A DNA stretch of 64,000 bases, taken from positions 4,712,001 through 4,776,000 of the forward strand of contig NZ_CP170448.1 in NCBI RefSeq assembly GCF_042466685.1, written 5' to 3'. The DNA comes from Vreelandella sp042466685 (GTDB taxonomy: Bacteria > Pseudomonadota > Gammaproteobacteria > Pseudomonadales > Halomonadaceae). Positions 22,960 to 31,291 of this stretch are shown one piece after another; within the stretch, counting starts at the first letter, position 1, and every line of letters starts with the position of its first letter. Made by a program: the position numbers and the translations under genes. The notes beneath the pieces are model-generated. The model made no database searches, was not told the origin of the DNA, and saw only the letters and a list, made by a program, of their open reading frames with translations.

Positions 22960-24246
22960 TTAAACCAGACGCGAGGAGGGGAAGGCGCAGCGGAACAGGG
23001 CGCCCTTGCCGGGGAGGGATTCAATTTGCAGTTGCGCATCGTGACGCAACAACACGTGCTTAACGATGGCCAAGCCTAAACCCGTGCCACCGGTCGCCGT
23101 GCTGCGCCCTTTATCGACCCGGTAAAAGCGTTCTGTTAAGCGGGGTATATGAACAGGGTCTATGCCTTCACCGTTATCTTCTACATCGATATAGCCGCCG
23201 CCTGAAGCGTCAGCTTTCCAGCGCAGTGTGATTTGGCTACCTGCTGGCGTGTAGCGAACCGCATTAAAGGCAAGATTAGAGACGGCGCTACGGATTTCCT
23301 GCTCACTGCCTAATAACCGGGCGTCGCTCTCGAGCGCAACGGTGATGGTATGCCGTTGATGCGACAGGGCTAGCGCATCAGCACAAACGCTTTGCAGCAG
23401 AGGCGCAAGTGACAAGGGGTGATGATCTTGACCGCCTTGGTCAATCTCCAACCGCGAGAGCAGCAATAAATCATTGACCAAATTCTGCATACGTTGGGTC
23501 TGCTCCTGCATCTGCTGGATACTGCGACCCAAGCGGGGAGGAAGCTGATCGGCGATATCACTGTAGGTTTCTAAATAGCCGGAAAGCACGGTCAGAGGAG
23601 TGCGCAGCTCGTGGGAGACGTTGGCGACGAAGTCGCGCCGCATCTGCTCAAGACGATGTAAGCGGGTAATATCGCGAGCCATGACCAAGCGCTCGTCGTC
23701 GCCGTAGAGGGTAATTTGATACTGCAGGATTCGTCGCTCATCAATCGGCGAGGTGAGCGTTAACGGTTCACTGTAGTTACGCGCATTAAAGTAGCTGATA
23801 AAACTGGGATCACGCAGCAGGTTGGTGATGTGTTGGCCCCTATCGTGGGCAGTTTGTAGCCCTAACATGGCGGTGGCCGCGCTGTTCCACCACTCTAAAT
23901 CACCATGGCGATCAAGCATGACCACACTGTCGCGCATTGCTTCAGAGGACTCCTGGATACGTGCCAAAGTAGCCCTCAGGCGGCTTTGGGTAATGCGCTG
24001 ACTTTTTTGATAGCGGTATAGGCGATCAAATAGCTCGCCCCACATTCCGCTGGCAGCAGGTGGCTCATCATGGGGGTGGAGGGTGAGCCACAGGTAAAGC
24101 TCTCGCAGTTGCCGCAGATGATAAAAAAGGCATATTGCAAGCCCTGCCGACAGCCCTAGCCCTGCTGAACCCAATAACCAGCCCAGACAGGTGCCCAGCG
24201 TGGCCAGCCACGCTAGCCGCCACAGCTCACGGCTCCATAGGCGCAC
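22960..24246 (-). CDS. phoR: Phosphate regulon sensor histidine kinase PhoR
   Basis: A 428-residue membrane sensor kinase. Two hydrophobic segments lie within the first 45 residues, then a linker and PAS domain (about 95-195), the phospho-acceptor motif ANVSHELRTPLTVLSG with H212 (E. coli H213), and a catalytic ATPase domain with N-box NLAFNAVRYTPAG, DNGEGID and GGTGLGLAIVKHV. I place the start at the GTG at 24246, two bases after the phoB stop, because it gives the normal family length; no ATG is available and the longer open frame would run into phoB. It acts with PhoB and PhoU. Confidence 0.93.
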   Translation of the reverse strand: MRLWSRELWRLAWLATLGTCLGWLLGSAGLGLSAGLAICLFYHLRQLRELYLWLTLHPHDEPPAASGMWGELFDRLYRYQKSQRITQSRLRATLARIQESSEAMRDSVVMLDRHGDLEWWNSAATAMLGLQTAHDRGQHITNLLRDPSFISYFNARNYSEPLTLTSPIDERRILQYQITLYGDDERLVMARDITRLHRLEQMRRDFVANVSHELRTPLTVLSGYLETYSDIADQLPPRLGRSIQQMQEQTQRMQNLVNDLLLLSRLEIDQGGQDHHPLSLAPLLQSVCADALALSHQRHTITVALESDARLLGSEQEIRSAVSNLAFNAVRYTPAGSQITLRWKADASGGGYIDVEDNGEGIDPVHIPRLTERFYRVDKGRSTATGGTGLGLAIVKHVLLRHDAQLQIESLPGKGALFRCAFPSSRLV

Positions 24247-24248
24247 AT

Positions 24249-24938
24249 TTACACCCGAGCAGAGAAACGGTAACCGGTACCCCGAACCGTTTGAATCAGG
24301 TTTTGATGCACGTCGCCCAGCGCTTTGCGCAAGCGGCGAATATGCACGTCGACCGTGCGCTCTTCGACATACACATTGCCACCCCATACTTGGTCAAGCA
24401 GTTGGCTACGTGTATAAGCGCGCTCTTGGTGGGTCATAAAAAACTGTAGCAATCGGTACTCGGTGGGCCCCATTTCCAGCGCTTTGCCGTCGGCGCTGAC
24501 CCGGTGGCTCACCGGATCAAGCAGCAGGCCGTTGATTTCAATCGGGTCTTCAACGCCACGCGGGGTCGCACGACGCAGCACCGCCTTTAGCCGAGCCACC
24601 AGTTCCCGGGGTGAAAAAGGCTTGGTGATATAGTCATCGGCACCGGCTTCAAGCCCTTGAATTTTATTATCCTCTTCGCCTTTCGCGGTGAGCATAATAA
24701 TGGGAATCTCGGCAGTGGCTTCTTCACGCTTTAAGCGCCTTGCCAGCTCAATTCCGCTAGTGCCGGGCATCATCCAGTCCAGCAGCAGTAGATCAGGCTG
24801 GTGGTCGACCACCATGGCATGGGCATCCTGGGCGTTATCCGCTTCGAGCACGCGATAGTCAGCCATTTCCAGCGCTACCGCGATCATCTCGCGAATCGAC
24901 GCCTCATCATCGACAATCAGAACGGTCTTGGCGGTCAT
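24249..24938 (-). CDS. phoB: Phosphate regulon response regulator PhoB
   Basis: A 229-residue OmpR-type response regulator. The receiver domain (1-120) has the acidic pair D10/D11, phospho-acceptor D54 in LLLDWMMPG, and the conserved lysine in DYITKPFSP; the winged-helix DNA-binding domain follows, with ERTVDVHIRRLRKAL and a C-terminal TVRGTGYRFS. It activates pst and other genes at Pho boxes when phosphate is low. A good Pho box lies about 100 bp upstream on the same strand, implying autoregulation. phoR follows directly. Confidence 0.97.
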   Translation of the reverse strand: MTAKTVLIVDDEASIREMIAVALEMADYRVLEADNAQDAHAMVVDHQPDLLLLDWMMPGTSGIELARRLKREEATAEIPIIMLTAKGEEDNKIQGLEAGADDYITKPFSPRELVARLKAVLRRATPRGVEDPIEINGLLLDPVSHRVSADGKALEMGPTEYRLLQFFMTHQERAYTRSQLLDQVWGGNVYVEERTVDVHIRRLRKALGDVHQNLIQTVRGTGYRFSARV

Positions 24939-25037
24939 ACCAGAGCCTCACGGTGTTCAAAGTAAACGAGCTCAATGAAAACTAGTTTAAAGATAAACAG
25001 TTCAATGACATATCAGTGACGATAACACCATGACTTG

Positions 25038-25055
25038 ATGACAATTATATGACAT
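25038..25055 (-). promoter_or_regulatory. Pho box of the phoBR operon
   Basis: On the minus strand the site reads ATGTCAT-ATAA-TTGTCAT, two 7-bp direct repeats with the AT-rich 4-bp spacer typical of PhoB targets. It lies 100 bp upstream of the phoB ATG. A weaker pair, ATGTCAT-TGAA-CTGTTTA, lies about 30 bp closer to the gene. Confidence 0.75.
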
Positions 25056-25064
25056 TCAAAAAAA

Positions 25065-25955
25065 TTAGCCCGTCACAGGCCACCAACTGAGCGCGATACC
25101 GGCAAAAATCAGCAGCCCCGACCAGTGATTATTGAGAAACGCCTGGAAGCAAGCATCCCGCTCCTGGTGGCGAATCAAGCACTGTTGATGCAGGAAAGTC
25201 GCCGCCATGGCCGCGAGCCCTAGCCAAAAGAAACCACCTAAACCAACCCGCCAGCCTACCCATGCCAGCAACCCCAGGGTAGCTAACTGGAGAAGGCCAA
25301 TGATCAAACGGTCTGCATTTCCAAACAGCACCGCTGTCGATTTAATGCCAATTTTTAAATCATCGTCGCGATCGACCATGGCGTACTGAGTATCGTAGGC
25401 CACTGTCCAGCACACATTGGCGCAGAATAGCAGCCATGCTTCCAGCGGCAAGTAGCCCAGCACGGCGCCAAAGGCCATTGGAATTGCCCAGGAAAACGCC
25501 GCCCCCAAAACCAACTGGGGAAAGTGGGTATAGCGCTTCATAAACGGATAAATAGTCGCCAGCAGTACCCCGCCCAGCGAGAGCAGCACCGTAAACCAGT
25601 TGGTGAGCAGTACCAGAATGAAGGCCGCGGCCACCAGGGCAATAAACAGCAGCTGCGCCTCGGTTTCGCTGATGCGGCCCGTGGCTAATGGACGGTTTTT
25701 GGTACGTTTCACATGGCCATCAAAGTGACGGTCAGCATAATCGTTGACTACACAGCCCGCGGCACGCATCACGTAAACACCGGCTACGAAAATCAGCAGC
25801 ACATTTCGCCCGGGTACTCCTTCTGCAGCGACCCAAAGTGCCCACAGCGTCGGCCACATCAACAGCCATGTACCTATCGGTCGATTCAAGCGCATCAGCT
25901 GTAAAAAATCTGCCACGCGAGCCCACCCCTTTGGCCGCAACAATGAACGATCCAT
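25065..25955 (-). CDS. ubiA: 4-hydroxybenzoate octaprenyltransferase
   Basis: A 296-residue membrane prenyltransferase that joins a polyprenyl chain to 4-hydroxybenzoate in ubiquinone synthesis. Seen: eight or nine membrane helices and both Mg-diphosphate motifs, NDYADRHFDGHVKRTKNRPL near residue 72 and YDTQYAMVDRDDDLKIGIKS near 190. Length matches E. coli UbiA (290). It follows ubiC with a 35-bp gap, so the two are probably one operon; the order ubiC-ubiA beside phoBR is common in pseudomonads and relatives. Confidence 0.96.
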   Translation of the reverse strand: MDRSLLRPKGWARVADFLQLMRLNRPIGTWLLMWPTLWALWVAAEGVPGRNVLLIFVAGVYVMRAAGCVVNDYADRHFDGHVKRTKNRPLATGRISETEAQLLFIALVAAAFILVLLTNWFTVLLSLGGVLLATIYPFMKRYTHFPQLVLGAAFSWAIPMAFGAVLGYLPLEAWLLFCANVCWTVAYDTQYAMVDRDDDLKIGIKSTAVLFGNADRLIIGLLQLATLGLLAWVGWRVGLGGFFWLGLAAMAATFLHQQCLIRHQERDACFQAFLNNHWSGLLIFAGIALSWWPVTG

Positions 25956-25990
25956 GCTTACCTCACGAAGAATAAGATGCAGGCGCTAGC

Positions 25991-26566
25991 CTAGCGCGAA
26001 GGCAGACCAAGATCATCAGCCATTGCACCCAAAAAGTACTCTTGAACTAATAACGACAGAGAGCCGTGCTTACAGCCGTAATAAAAAACAGAGCGACGGC
26101 CCCAAGCAGCGTTTCCTTGTATACCGCTCACGCTAGCGAAAGTCGGCGCTTGCGTCGTCGCCTCTAATGACCCACGGATTAAACCCGGCTGACGAAATAG
26201 CCAACTGCCTAGTGAGCGTTCACCCAGACGCTCCAACCGCTGGCCCTTGAGCTGCGTGAGCGGGGCGACCGAGCGTGCCACCACCCAGGGAGTTTCATCC
26301 AAGCAGAGCGCTACTTCCCGCAGCCAGGCGTACCGTTTGGCACCAATGCCCAGCGCCTGCGCCTCATCCTGTTGCGGCCAGCCGACGCCCTGGCGTAGCA
26401 GCCTTACACGAAACGGCTTATCTCCCCCCGCTGCCATTAAGCGTGCAGTTAACGAGTCGGTGGAGGCAACCCACTGCCACCAGGAAGCACTCATCGCCGG
26501 GCGCGCCGCATCAATCGGGCGCCAGCGGGAAAATAGAGGAGTTTGCCGAAAAGCAGCAGCCGTCAC
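25991..26566 (-). CDS. ubiC: Chorismate pyruvate-lyase
   Basis: A 191-residue protein matching chorismate lyase, which splits chorismate into 4-hydroxybenzoate and pyruvate. Seen: WLREVALCLDETPWVVARSV, TQLKGQRLERLGERSLGSWLF and the C-terminal RRSVFYYGCKHGSLSLLVQEYF, all in the family order. The GTG at 26566 is preferred because CAGGAG stands six bases before it; a more upstream ATG at 26614 has no ribosome site and would overlap the divergent reductase frame. Its product is the substrate of the next gene, ubiA. Confidence 0.9.
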   Translation of the reverse strand: MTAAAFRQTPLFSRWRPIDAARPAMSASWWQWVASTDSLTARLMAAGGDKPFRVRLLRQGVGWPQQDEAQALGIGAKRYAWLREVALCLDETPWVVARSVAPLTQLKGQRLERLGERSLGSWLFRQPGLIRGSLEATTQAPTFASVSGIQGNAAWGRRSVFYYGCKHGSLSLLVQEYFLGAMADDLGLPSR

Positions 26567-26721
26567 CGAGTTCTCCTGGGCAATTAACGGGCTGGCTAGT
26601 GTAACATGAGGCATTGGAGGCTTTGGTTTTAGCGACTTTTTTCATAAAACGGTTGAGCGCCTCTCATTATTGGCAGCCTTTTTTTAGTCATTTTTTCTTT
26701 AGCAACTCTTTTGGTGTCTGC

Positions 26722-27912
26722 ATGCCCGCACCCCAAGCACAAAAACCTTCGTTTCACGCTGCGCTGGTGATTATTGGCACCGGTATGGCAGGGGTTGGCC
26801 TTGCGCGGGCGCTGCGCCGCCTGGGCGACCCACGCTCAATCACGCTGGTGAGCGCAGACAGCGGTGATGACTACAGCAAGCCGTTACTCTCCACCGGCTT
26901 CGCCAAAGGCTTGGAGCCTGACCAATTGGCCCAGCGGAGCGCCAGCGAACTGGGCGAAGAGCTTAATGCCGAGCTGGTTATCCACACCCAGGTAAGCGCA
27001 CTGGATGTGGATAACCAAAAAGTTTTTCTTGAAGATGCCACTGTGCTTGGCTACGACACACTGGTACTGGCCACCGGTGCTGCTCCACGGGTGCCCTTCA
27101 CTCTCGATCCCAGCGTGGCGTCACGCTGCTTTACGATCAATGACCTAGACGACTACCGCCGCTTCTATAAAGCGTTGGGCCACGGCCCATCCCGGGTAGC
27201 AATCATTGGCGCTGGGCTGGTTGGCTGTGAATTTGCCAACGACCTCCACGCCGGAGGCCATTCGGTCAGCATTGTCGCCCCCGAAGGAACCCTGCTTCCT
27301 CGCTTGCTGCCACCGCCCTTGGGCATTGCCCTAGGCGACACCTTTAGCGAAGCAGGTATCCAACTTCACCTTGGCCGTTCAATTGTTTCAATAGCCGCCG
27401 AAAGCAGTGATCACATCGCATTGCGCTTGGACAACGGCGACAGCGTCAGTGCTGATCTCGTGCTAATGGCCACCGGTCTGATACCCCGCACGGCGCTTGC
27501 CGAGGCCGCTGGCTTAAGCGTATCGCCTAGCGGCATCGTCGTTGATCGCCAATTACGCACATCGCACCACAATATCTACGCTCTGGGCGATGTAGCCTGC
27601 GTGGACGGCGTTAATGCCATGTACGTACAGCCGCTGCAAGCCAGCGCTAAAGCTTTGGCAGCAACCCTTTCAGGCAAACCCACGCCGGTTAGCTTCGGCG
27701 CTTGGCCGGTGGTGGTTAAAACGCCGCTGTTACCGGTGGTTGCCTACCCACCAACGACCACCCCGGAGCGCTGGCGAATTGAAGGTGAAGGCGGTGATAT
27801 CAGTGCCTTGGCTGAAAATAAAGACGGACGTTTGATTGGTTTTGCGTTGACAGGTGGCTGCGTGAGAAGGAAAGTGGAGCTTTCCAGAGCAGCACCTACG
27901 CTGCTAGGCTGA
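26722..27912 (+). CDS. FAD-dependent oxidoreductase, rubredoxin reductase-like
   Basis: A 396-residue two-dinucleotide-fold flavoprotein. Seen: FAD site IIGTGMAGVGLARAL (about residues 15-30), a DDYSKPLLSTGFAKG substrate/FAD segment, NAD site VAIIGAGLVGCEFANDL in the middle, and the C-terminal FAD contact YALGDVACVDG. The DYSKP/LS.G pattern and length fit rubredoxin-NAD+ reductases (AlkT/RubB type), which feed electrons to rubredoxin. The ATG at 26722 is chosen since the conserved fold begins just after it; an open frame extends to 26614 without homologous character. No rubredoxin gene lies beside it here. Confidence 0.87.
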   Translation: MPAPQAQKPSFHAALVIIGTGMAGVGLARALRRLGDPRSITLVSADSGDDYSKPLLSTGFAKGLEPDQLAQRSASELGEELNAELVIHTQVSALDVDNQKVFLEDATVLGYDTLVLATGAAPRVPFTLDPSVASRCFTINDLDDYRRFYKALGHGPSRVAIIGAGLVGCEFANDLHAGGHSVSIVAPEGTLLPRLLPPPLGIALGDTFSEAGIQLHLGRSIVSIAAESSDHIALRLDNGDSVSADLVLMATGLIPRTALAEAAGLSVSPSGIVVDRQLRTSHHNIYALGDVACVDGVNAMYVQPLQASAKALAATLSGKPTPVSFGAWPVVVKTPLLPVVAYPPTTTPERWRIEGEGGDISALAENKDGRLIGFALTGGCVRRKVELSRAAPTLLG

Positions 27913-28013
27913 TTTTCGTCGCGTTCACGACTAGGCTAGAGAAGCTAACCTAATCGGCTACGCACCCAACAACATGCATTTGTTTGATTTTTATTAACAA
28001 GGGGAGATTCCTT

Positions 28014-28286
28014 ATGCGCAAACCTGAACTCGCTGCCGCCATCGCTGAAAGTGCCGACCTATCCAAAGATAAAGCAGGCCAAGTGCTAAACGTTATTCTG
28101 GATGAAATCACCAACAGTTGTGCCAAGGGCGAAGATGTCGCGCTGATTGGTTTTGGCACCTTCACCGTACGTGAGCGCGCAGCGCGTACCGGCAAAAACC
28201 CACAAACCGGCGCTCCGCTGCAGATCCCGGCCAGCAAAAACGTTGCCTTTAAACCAGGCAAAGGACTTAAGGACGCCGTTTCCTAA
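28014..28286 (+). CDS. HU-family DNA-binding protein
   Basis: A 90-residue nucleoid protein. Seen: an N-terminal helical dimer part (MRKPELAAAIAESADLSKDK), the DVALIGFGTFTVRERAARTG beta segment, the arm motif GKNPQTG with the intercalating proline, and a C-terminal FKPGKGLKDAV. Length is that of HU. An AAGGGGAG ribosome site precedes the ATG at 28014. The stop shares one base (TAATG) with the following SCP2-like gene, so the two are co-translated, an unusual coupling for HU. It resembles HupB more than IHF. Confidence 0.93.
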   Translation: MRKPELAAAIAESADLSKDKAGQVLNVILDEITNSCAKGEDVALIGFGTFTVRERAARTGKNPQTGAPLQIPASKNVAFKPGKGLKDAVS

Positions 28287-28642
28287 TGAAGCTCAAGCTG
28301 ACGCTGTGGCTGCTGGGCGTACTGCTCAAACGCGCCTTGCGCCGCAAACCGCGCTTTCGTGAACAGTTAGAACGCATTCGCGGCCTGGACTGGGGTATTG
28401 CCACGGAAGATCTAAGCATTTCCCGCCACTACCGGATGACACCGAAAAGCATCAGCACCGGTAAGGGATTGCCAGTGGACTTGGATCTTGAGCTGCGTTT
28501 CCGTGATCAGGATACCGCATTGAAAGTGCTCAAAAAGCCAACTCAGCAAGCCTTTCTTGACGGCATGATGGACGGCAGCGTGCGCTTGGTGGGTGACTCC
28601 GCCGATATGAATAAGCTGCAAAAACTACTCAAGTACTTGTAG
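28286..28642 (+). CDS. Small SCP2 sterol-carrier-like protein
   Basis: A 118-residue protein with a hydrophobic, basic N-terminus (KLTLWLLGVLLKRALRRKPRF) that may lie on the membrane, followed by a compact domain whose pattern ELRFRDQDTALKVLKKPTQQ and GMMDGSVRLVGD resembles the lipid-binding SCP2 fold. Function is unknown; lipid binding is inferred from the fold-like pattern only. Its start overlaps the HU stop by one base, and the LysR gene follows 13 bp downstream. Confidence 0.65.
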   Translation: MKLKLTLWLLGVLLKRALRRKPRFREQLERIRGLDWGIATEDLSISRHYRMTPKSISTGKGLPVDLDLELRFRDQDTALKVLKKPTQQAFLDGMMDGSVRLVGDSADMNKLQKLLKYL

Positions 28643-28655
28643 CGCTTCACTAACG

Positions 28656-29570
28656 ATGGACATACCTCATCAGCGCCTTGTGTACTTTCGCGTTACCCTG
28701 GAGTCTGGCTCAGTGCGCCGCGCAGCGGCGCGCTTGGACATAGCTCCCTCGGCGGTTAGCCGGCAGATAGTGTTGCTGGAAGAAGCCCTGGGAGCCACCC
28801 TGATGGAGCGTCAGCGTGACGGCATTTCGCCTACCCCGGTAGGCGAAATGCTGCTTGAGTACTGCGAACGTCGCGGTGCCCTTGATGAAGGCTTTATTGC
28901 GTCACTTGAATCCTACCAGCGCCTGGAAACCGGTAGAATATCGCTCACCGTCGGTGAAGGGTTCGTCAGTGATTTAGTAGCGTCCCCGCTACATGAGTTC
29001 ACCCAGCTTTACGCGGGTATCCAGCTCGATATTCATATCGCCGGCACCTCGGGCATTATTGAAGCCGTGGTCGATGATCACAGCCATATCGGCCTAATGT
29101 TCCATGAACGCACCCATCCTCAGCTTCGCTTCTGGGCCTCCAGCCCCCAGCCGCTGATGGCTATTTTGTCGCCAGACCATCCCTTGGCCAACCAGCCTGC
29201 GCCGCTCTCTCTCGATCAACTGAGTGCCGAGCCCATGGCGATGTGGGATGCCAGCCACGGGGTGCGCCAAATGGTCGATCAGGCCTTTCAGCAAGCGCGG
29301 ATTGCGCCGCGCCTGGCAATGAATACTAACTCTATGGTGGTGCTGGCACAGTACGTGCGCAGTGGCATGGGCATTACCCTGCTACCCGCGTTTGCTGTCG
29401 CCCACGACCTAGAGCTCGGCACACTCGTGGCGCGCCCGGTAGATAATCCGCTTTTTCAGCGCTCCCAGGCCCACATGGTCACCCGGGTAGGCCGCCAACA
29501 GCCTAAGGCATGCATACTATTGCTGCGCCATTTGCAGCGCTGGATGCAGGCGTTCCGCGATGTGAATTAG
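28656..29570 (+). CDS. LysR-family transcriptional regulator
   Basis: A 304-residue regulator with an N-terminal winged helix-turn-helix (ESGSVRRAAARLDIAPSAVS, residues 17-36) and a LysR effector-binding domain from about residue 92 (RISLTVGEGFVSDLVASPLH). It ends RWMQAFRDVN, with the stop overlapping the convergent cysE frame by 4 bp. The target genes are not evident; the neighbouring minus-strand catabolic genes are possible targets, but the regulator is not divergent from them. Confidence 0.9.
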   Translation: MDIPHQRLVYFRVTLESGSVRRAAARLDIAPSAVSRQIVLLEEALGATLMERQRDGISPTPVGEMLLEYCERRGALDEGFIASLESYQRLETGRISLTVGEGFVSDLVASPLHEFTQLYAGIQLDIHIAGTSGIIEAVVDDHSHIGLMFHERTHPQLRFWASSPQPLMAILSPDHPLANQPAPLSLDQLSAEPMAMWDASHGVRQMVDQAFQQARIAPRLAMNTNSMVVLAQYVRSGMGITLLPAFAVAHDLELGTLVARPVDNPLFQRSQAHMVTRVGRQQPKACILLLRHLQRWMQAFRDVN

Positions 29571-30329
29571 CGTGCAGTCGCAGGCAGCCCCACCACCGTC
29601 GCCCCAGCGGTTACGCTTTTTGTGACAATCGCCCCAGCGCCAATTCGTGCGCCCTCACCTATTTCAATATTGCCGAGTACAACGGCGTTTGCACCCAAAA
29701 AAGCATTCCGCCGTATTTTGGGGTGTCGATCACCATTAAGCTTACCCGTACCCCCTAATGTGACGCCCTGAAAAAGCGTTACACCATCCTCCACAATCGC
29801 TGTTTCACCAATCACAATACCTACGCCATGGTCGATAAAGATGCCTTTACCGATAGGCGCTGCAGGGTGAATATCGACGCTAAACTTACTGCTACTGCGA
29901 AATTGCAGATAGCTTGCCATGCTCTTTTGGTCGGATTGCCACCATGCATGACTAATACGATGGCACTGCAAGGCGCGATAGCCCGAAAAATACAGCAGCG
30001 GCGTAAAAGGCTCTGGAATCGCCGCGTCTTCTCGCAGCAATACCTGAAGATCTGCCAGCGCAGACTCGACGATCAGCGGATGGCTTTCTAGTACCGCGTA
30101 CGCCTGCCAGTGCAGACGCATAAGGTATGTGCGATGACGCCAATGTCTCCGCGATAACAGCGGCTAGTGCCGAAGAAAAATCGCAATGATCAAGCACCGC
30201 GTGGCGGTAATAATCGGCGAGCATCGGCTGCGAGTGCGAGGCTTCAAGCGCGGCCGACCGAACGTCTTGCCACAATGCTTCGTGTTGAGCGTTAATGGTT
30301 TTGGCGGCTAAGCCTGCATTTGTGACCAT
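29567..30329 (-). pseudogene. cysE: Serine acetyltransferase (cysE-like), split by a +1 frameshift
   Basis: Two overlapping minus-strand frames together make one full serine O-acetyltransferase. The upstream frame (from an ATG at 30329) gives the N-terminal helical domain, WQDVRSAALEASHSQPMLAD through ETLASSHIP. The downstream frame continues LMRLHWQAYAVLESHPLIVE and carries the left-handed hexapeptide repeats with DIHPAAPIGKGIFIDHG, IVIGETA and VTLGGTGKLNGDRHPKIR. Alignment with E. coli CysE places the break at 30122-30125, within CCTTATG, where one extra base shifts the frame. It could be a pseudogene, a sequencing error, or programmed frameshifting. The C-terminal tail is short. Confidence 0.75.
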
Positions 30330-30340
30330 CGCTGGCTTCC

Positions 30341-31216
30341 TCAAGCAGAAATTTGGGAAAAGCGTAGCAGGGTTCCACCTAACACTTCTGGCGGTATATC
30401 GATCTCGTTTTCAGTGAGCCGTACAAATGGAAGAGCGTGCTCACTCCAGTGTTGAATAGCCCTCTCGATATCATGACAAGCCAGCGTCAACGCCACGGCT
30501 CTGGCAGGTGTCGCGGGGATACCCCTTAATATTTCAAAGTGCTCGCTGATGGCTTGGCAGCTTAGCAAATGGCAGTTTCCCTTTTCCGTTTGAATCTTGA
30601 AACCACCTCGCTGAGGAGTCACTGCATCTTCGCCATGAATATGCCGAAAGTGATCTATATCATGGGCTGGATTATCTGAGACATACCAAACATCGGTTAT
30701 CGACGTTGCCGTATTCGCGTGCTGTTCAAGAGTAGGATCGGTGCGAAACAGCTCAGGGCGTAATTGCTGACATAAAAATTGGGTAAGAAAGGGCTGTGCA
30801 GGGCTATGCAGAATATTTAATGCTACGCCCACCTCGACATCGCCACTGTCGAGATGCGCCAGTCGGCGAAACTCAATAGGCGAGTGGCCTTTAAAACCAC
30901 GCGCAGACAACAGCGCATGATCCGTCGTCATAGCTTCACTCTCTAATGCCAGCATGGCGATCCCTTCGCCTATGGTTAATCGAGCCTCAACCACTTTCGC
31001 AAATTGAAAGCCATTAATATCGCGGTAATCCGTTAGCTCTGGATGAGCAATGCCAATCAACTCAATGAAGTTATGGCGTAAAAACAGCAGATGGTTATCG
31101 GTGCCCCAGGGATGGCTATGGCGCGGATTTAGGGTAAACCCCAGTGCTGTCGCGCGCTCGGCTGCCACATCTAAATCGGCTACCGCCACTAAGGGATGAT
31201 CAATACCAAAGCTCAT
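30341..31216 (-). CDS. VOC (glyoxalase-like) family protein
   Basis: A 291-residue protein with a vicinal-oxygen-chelate N-terminal half. FGIDHPLVAVADLDVAAERA followed by GFTLNPRHSHPWGTDNHLLFL is the glyoxalase-like pattern with metal-ligand histidine candidates, and FIELIGI supplies the second strand. The C-terminal half repeats the pattern (ALTLACHDIERAIQHW), giving two modules. Members of this branch are annotated only as glyoxalase-like; no reaction is assigned. The gene overlaps the end of the cysE N-terminal frame and lies 75 bp after the aldehyde dehydrogenase gene, so it may be in the same operon. Confidence 0.8.
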   Translation of the reverse strand: MSFGIDHPLVAVADLDVAAERATALGFTLNPRHSHPWGTDNHLLFLRHNFIELIGIAHPELTDYRDINGFQFAKVVEARLTIGEGIAMLALESEAMTTDHALLSARGFKGHSPIEFRRLAHLDSGDVEVGVALNILHSPAQPFLTQFLCQQLRPELFRTDPTLEQHANTATSITDVWYVSDNPAHDIDHFRHIHGEDAVTPQRGGFKIQTEKGNCHLLSCQAISEHFEILRGIPATPARAVALTLACHDIERAIQHWSEHALPFVRLTENEIDIPPEVLGGTLLRFSQISA

Positions 31217-31291
31217 TGCAGTAACTCCTCACAGTGCCGGAGCGAAGCGCCCCAGCAGATTAGCCTAATACCCTCAGGTGCCGCTCGATAA

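Noticed and set aside
26614..26721. N-terminal extension of the rubredoxin reductase-like protein
   Set aside because: Not conserved in character, overlaps the ubiC leader and has no ribosome site; the ATG at 26722 starts right before the FAD fold.
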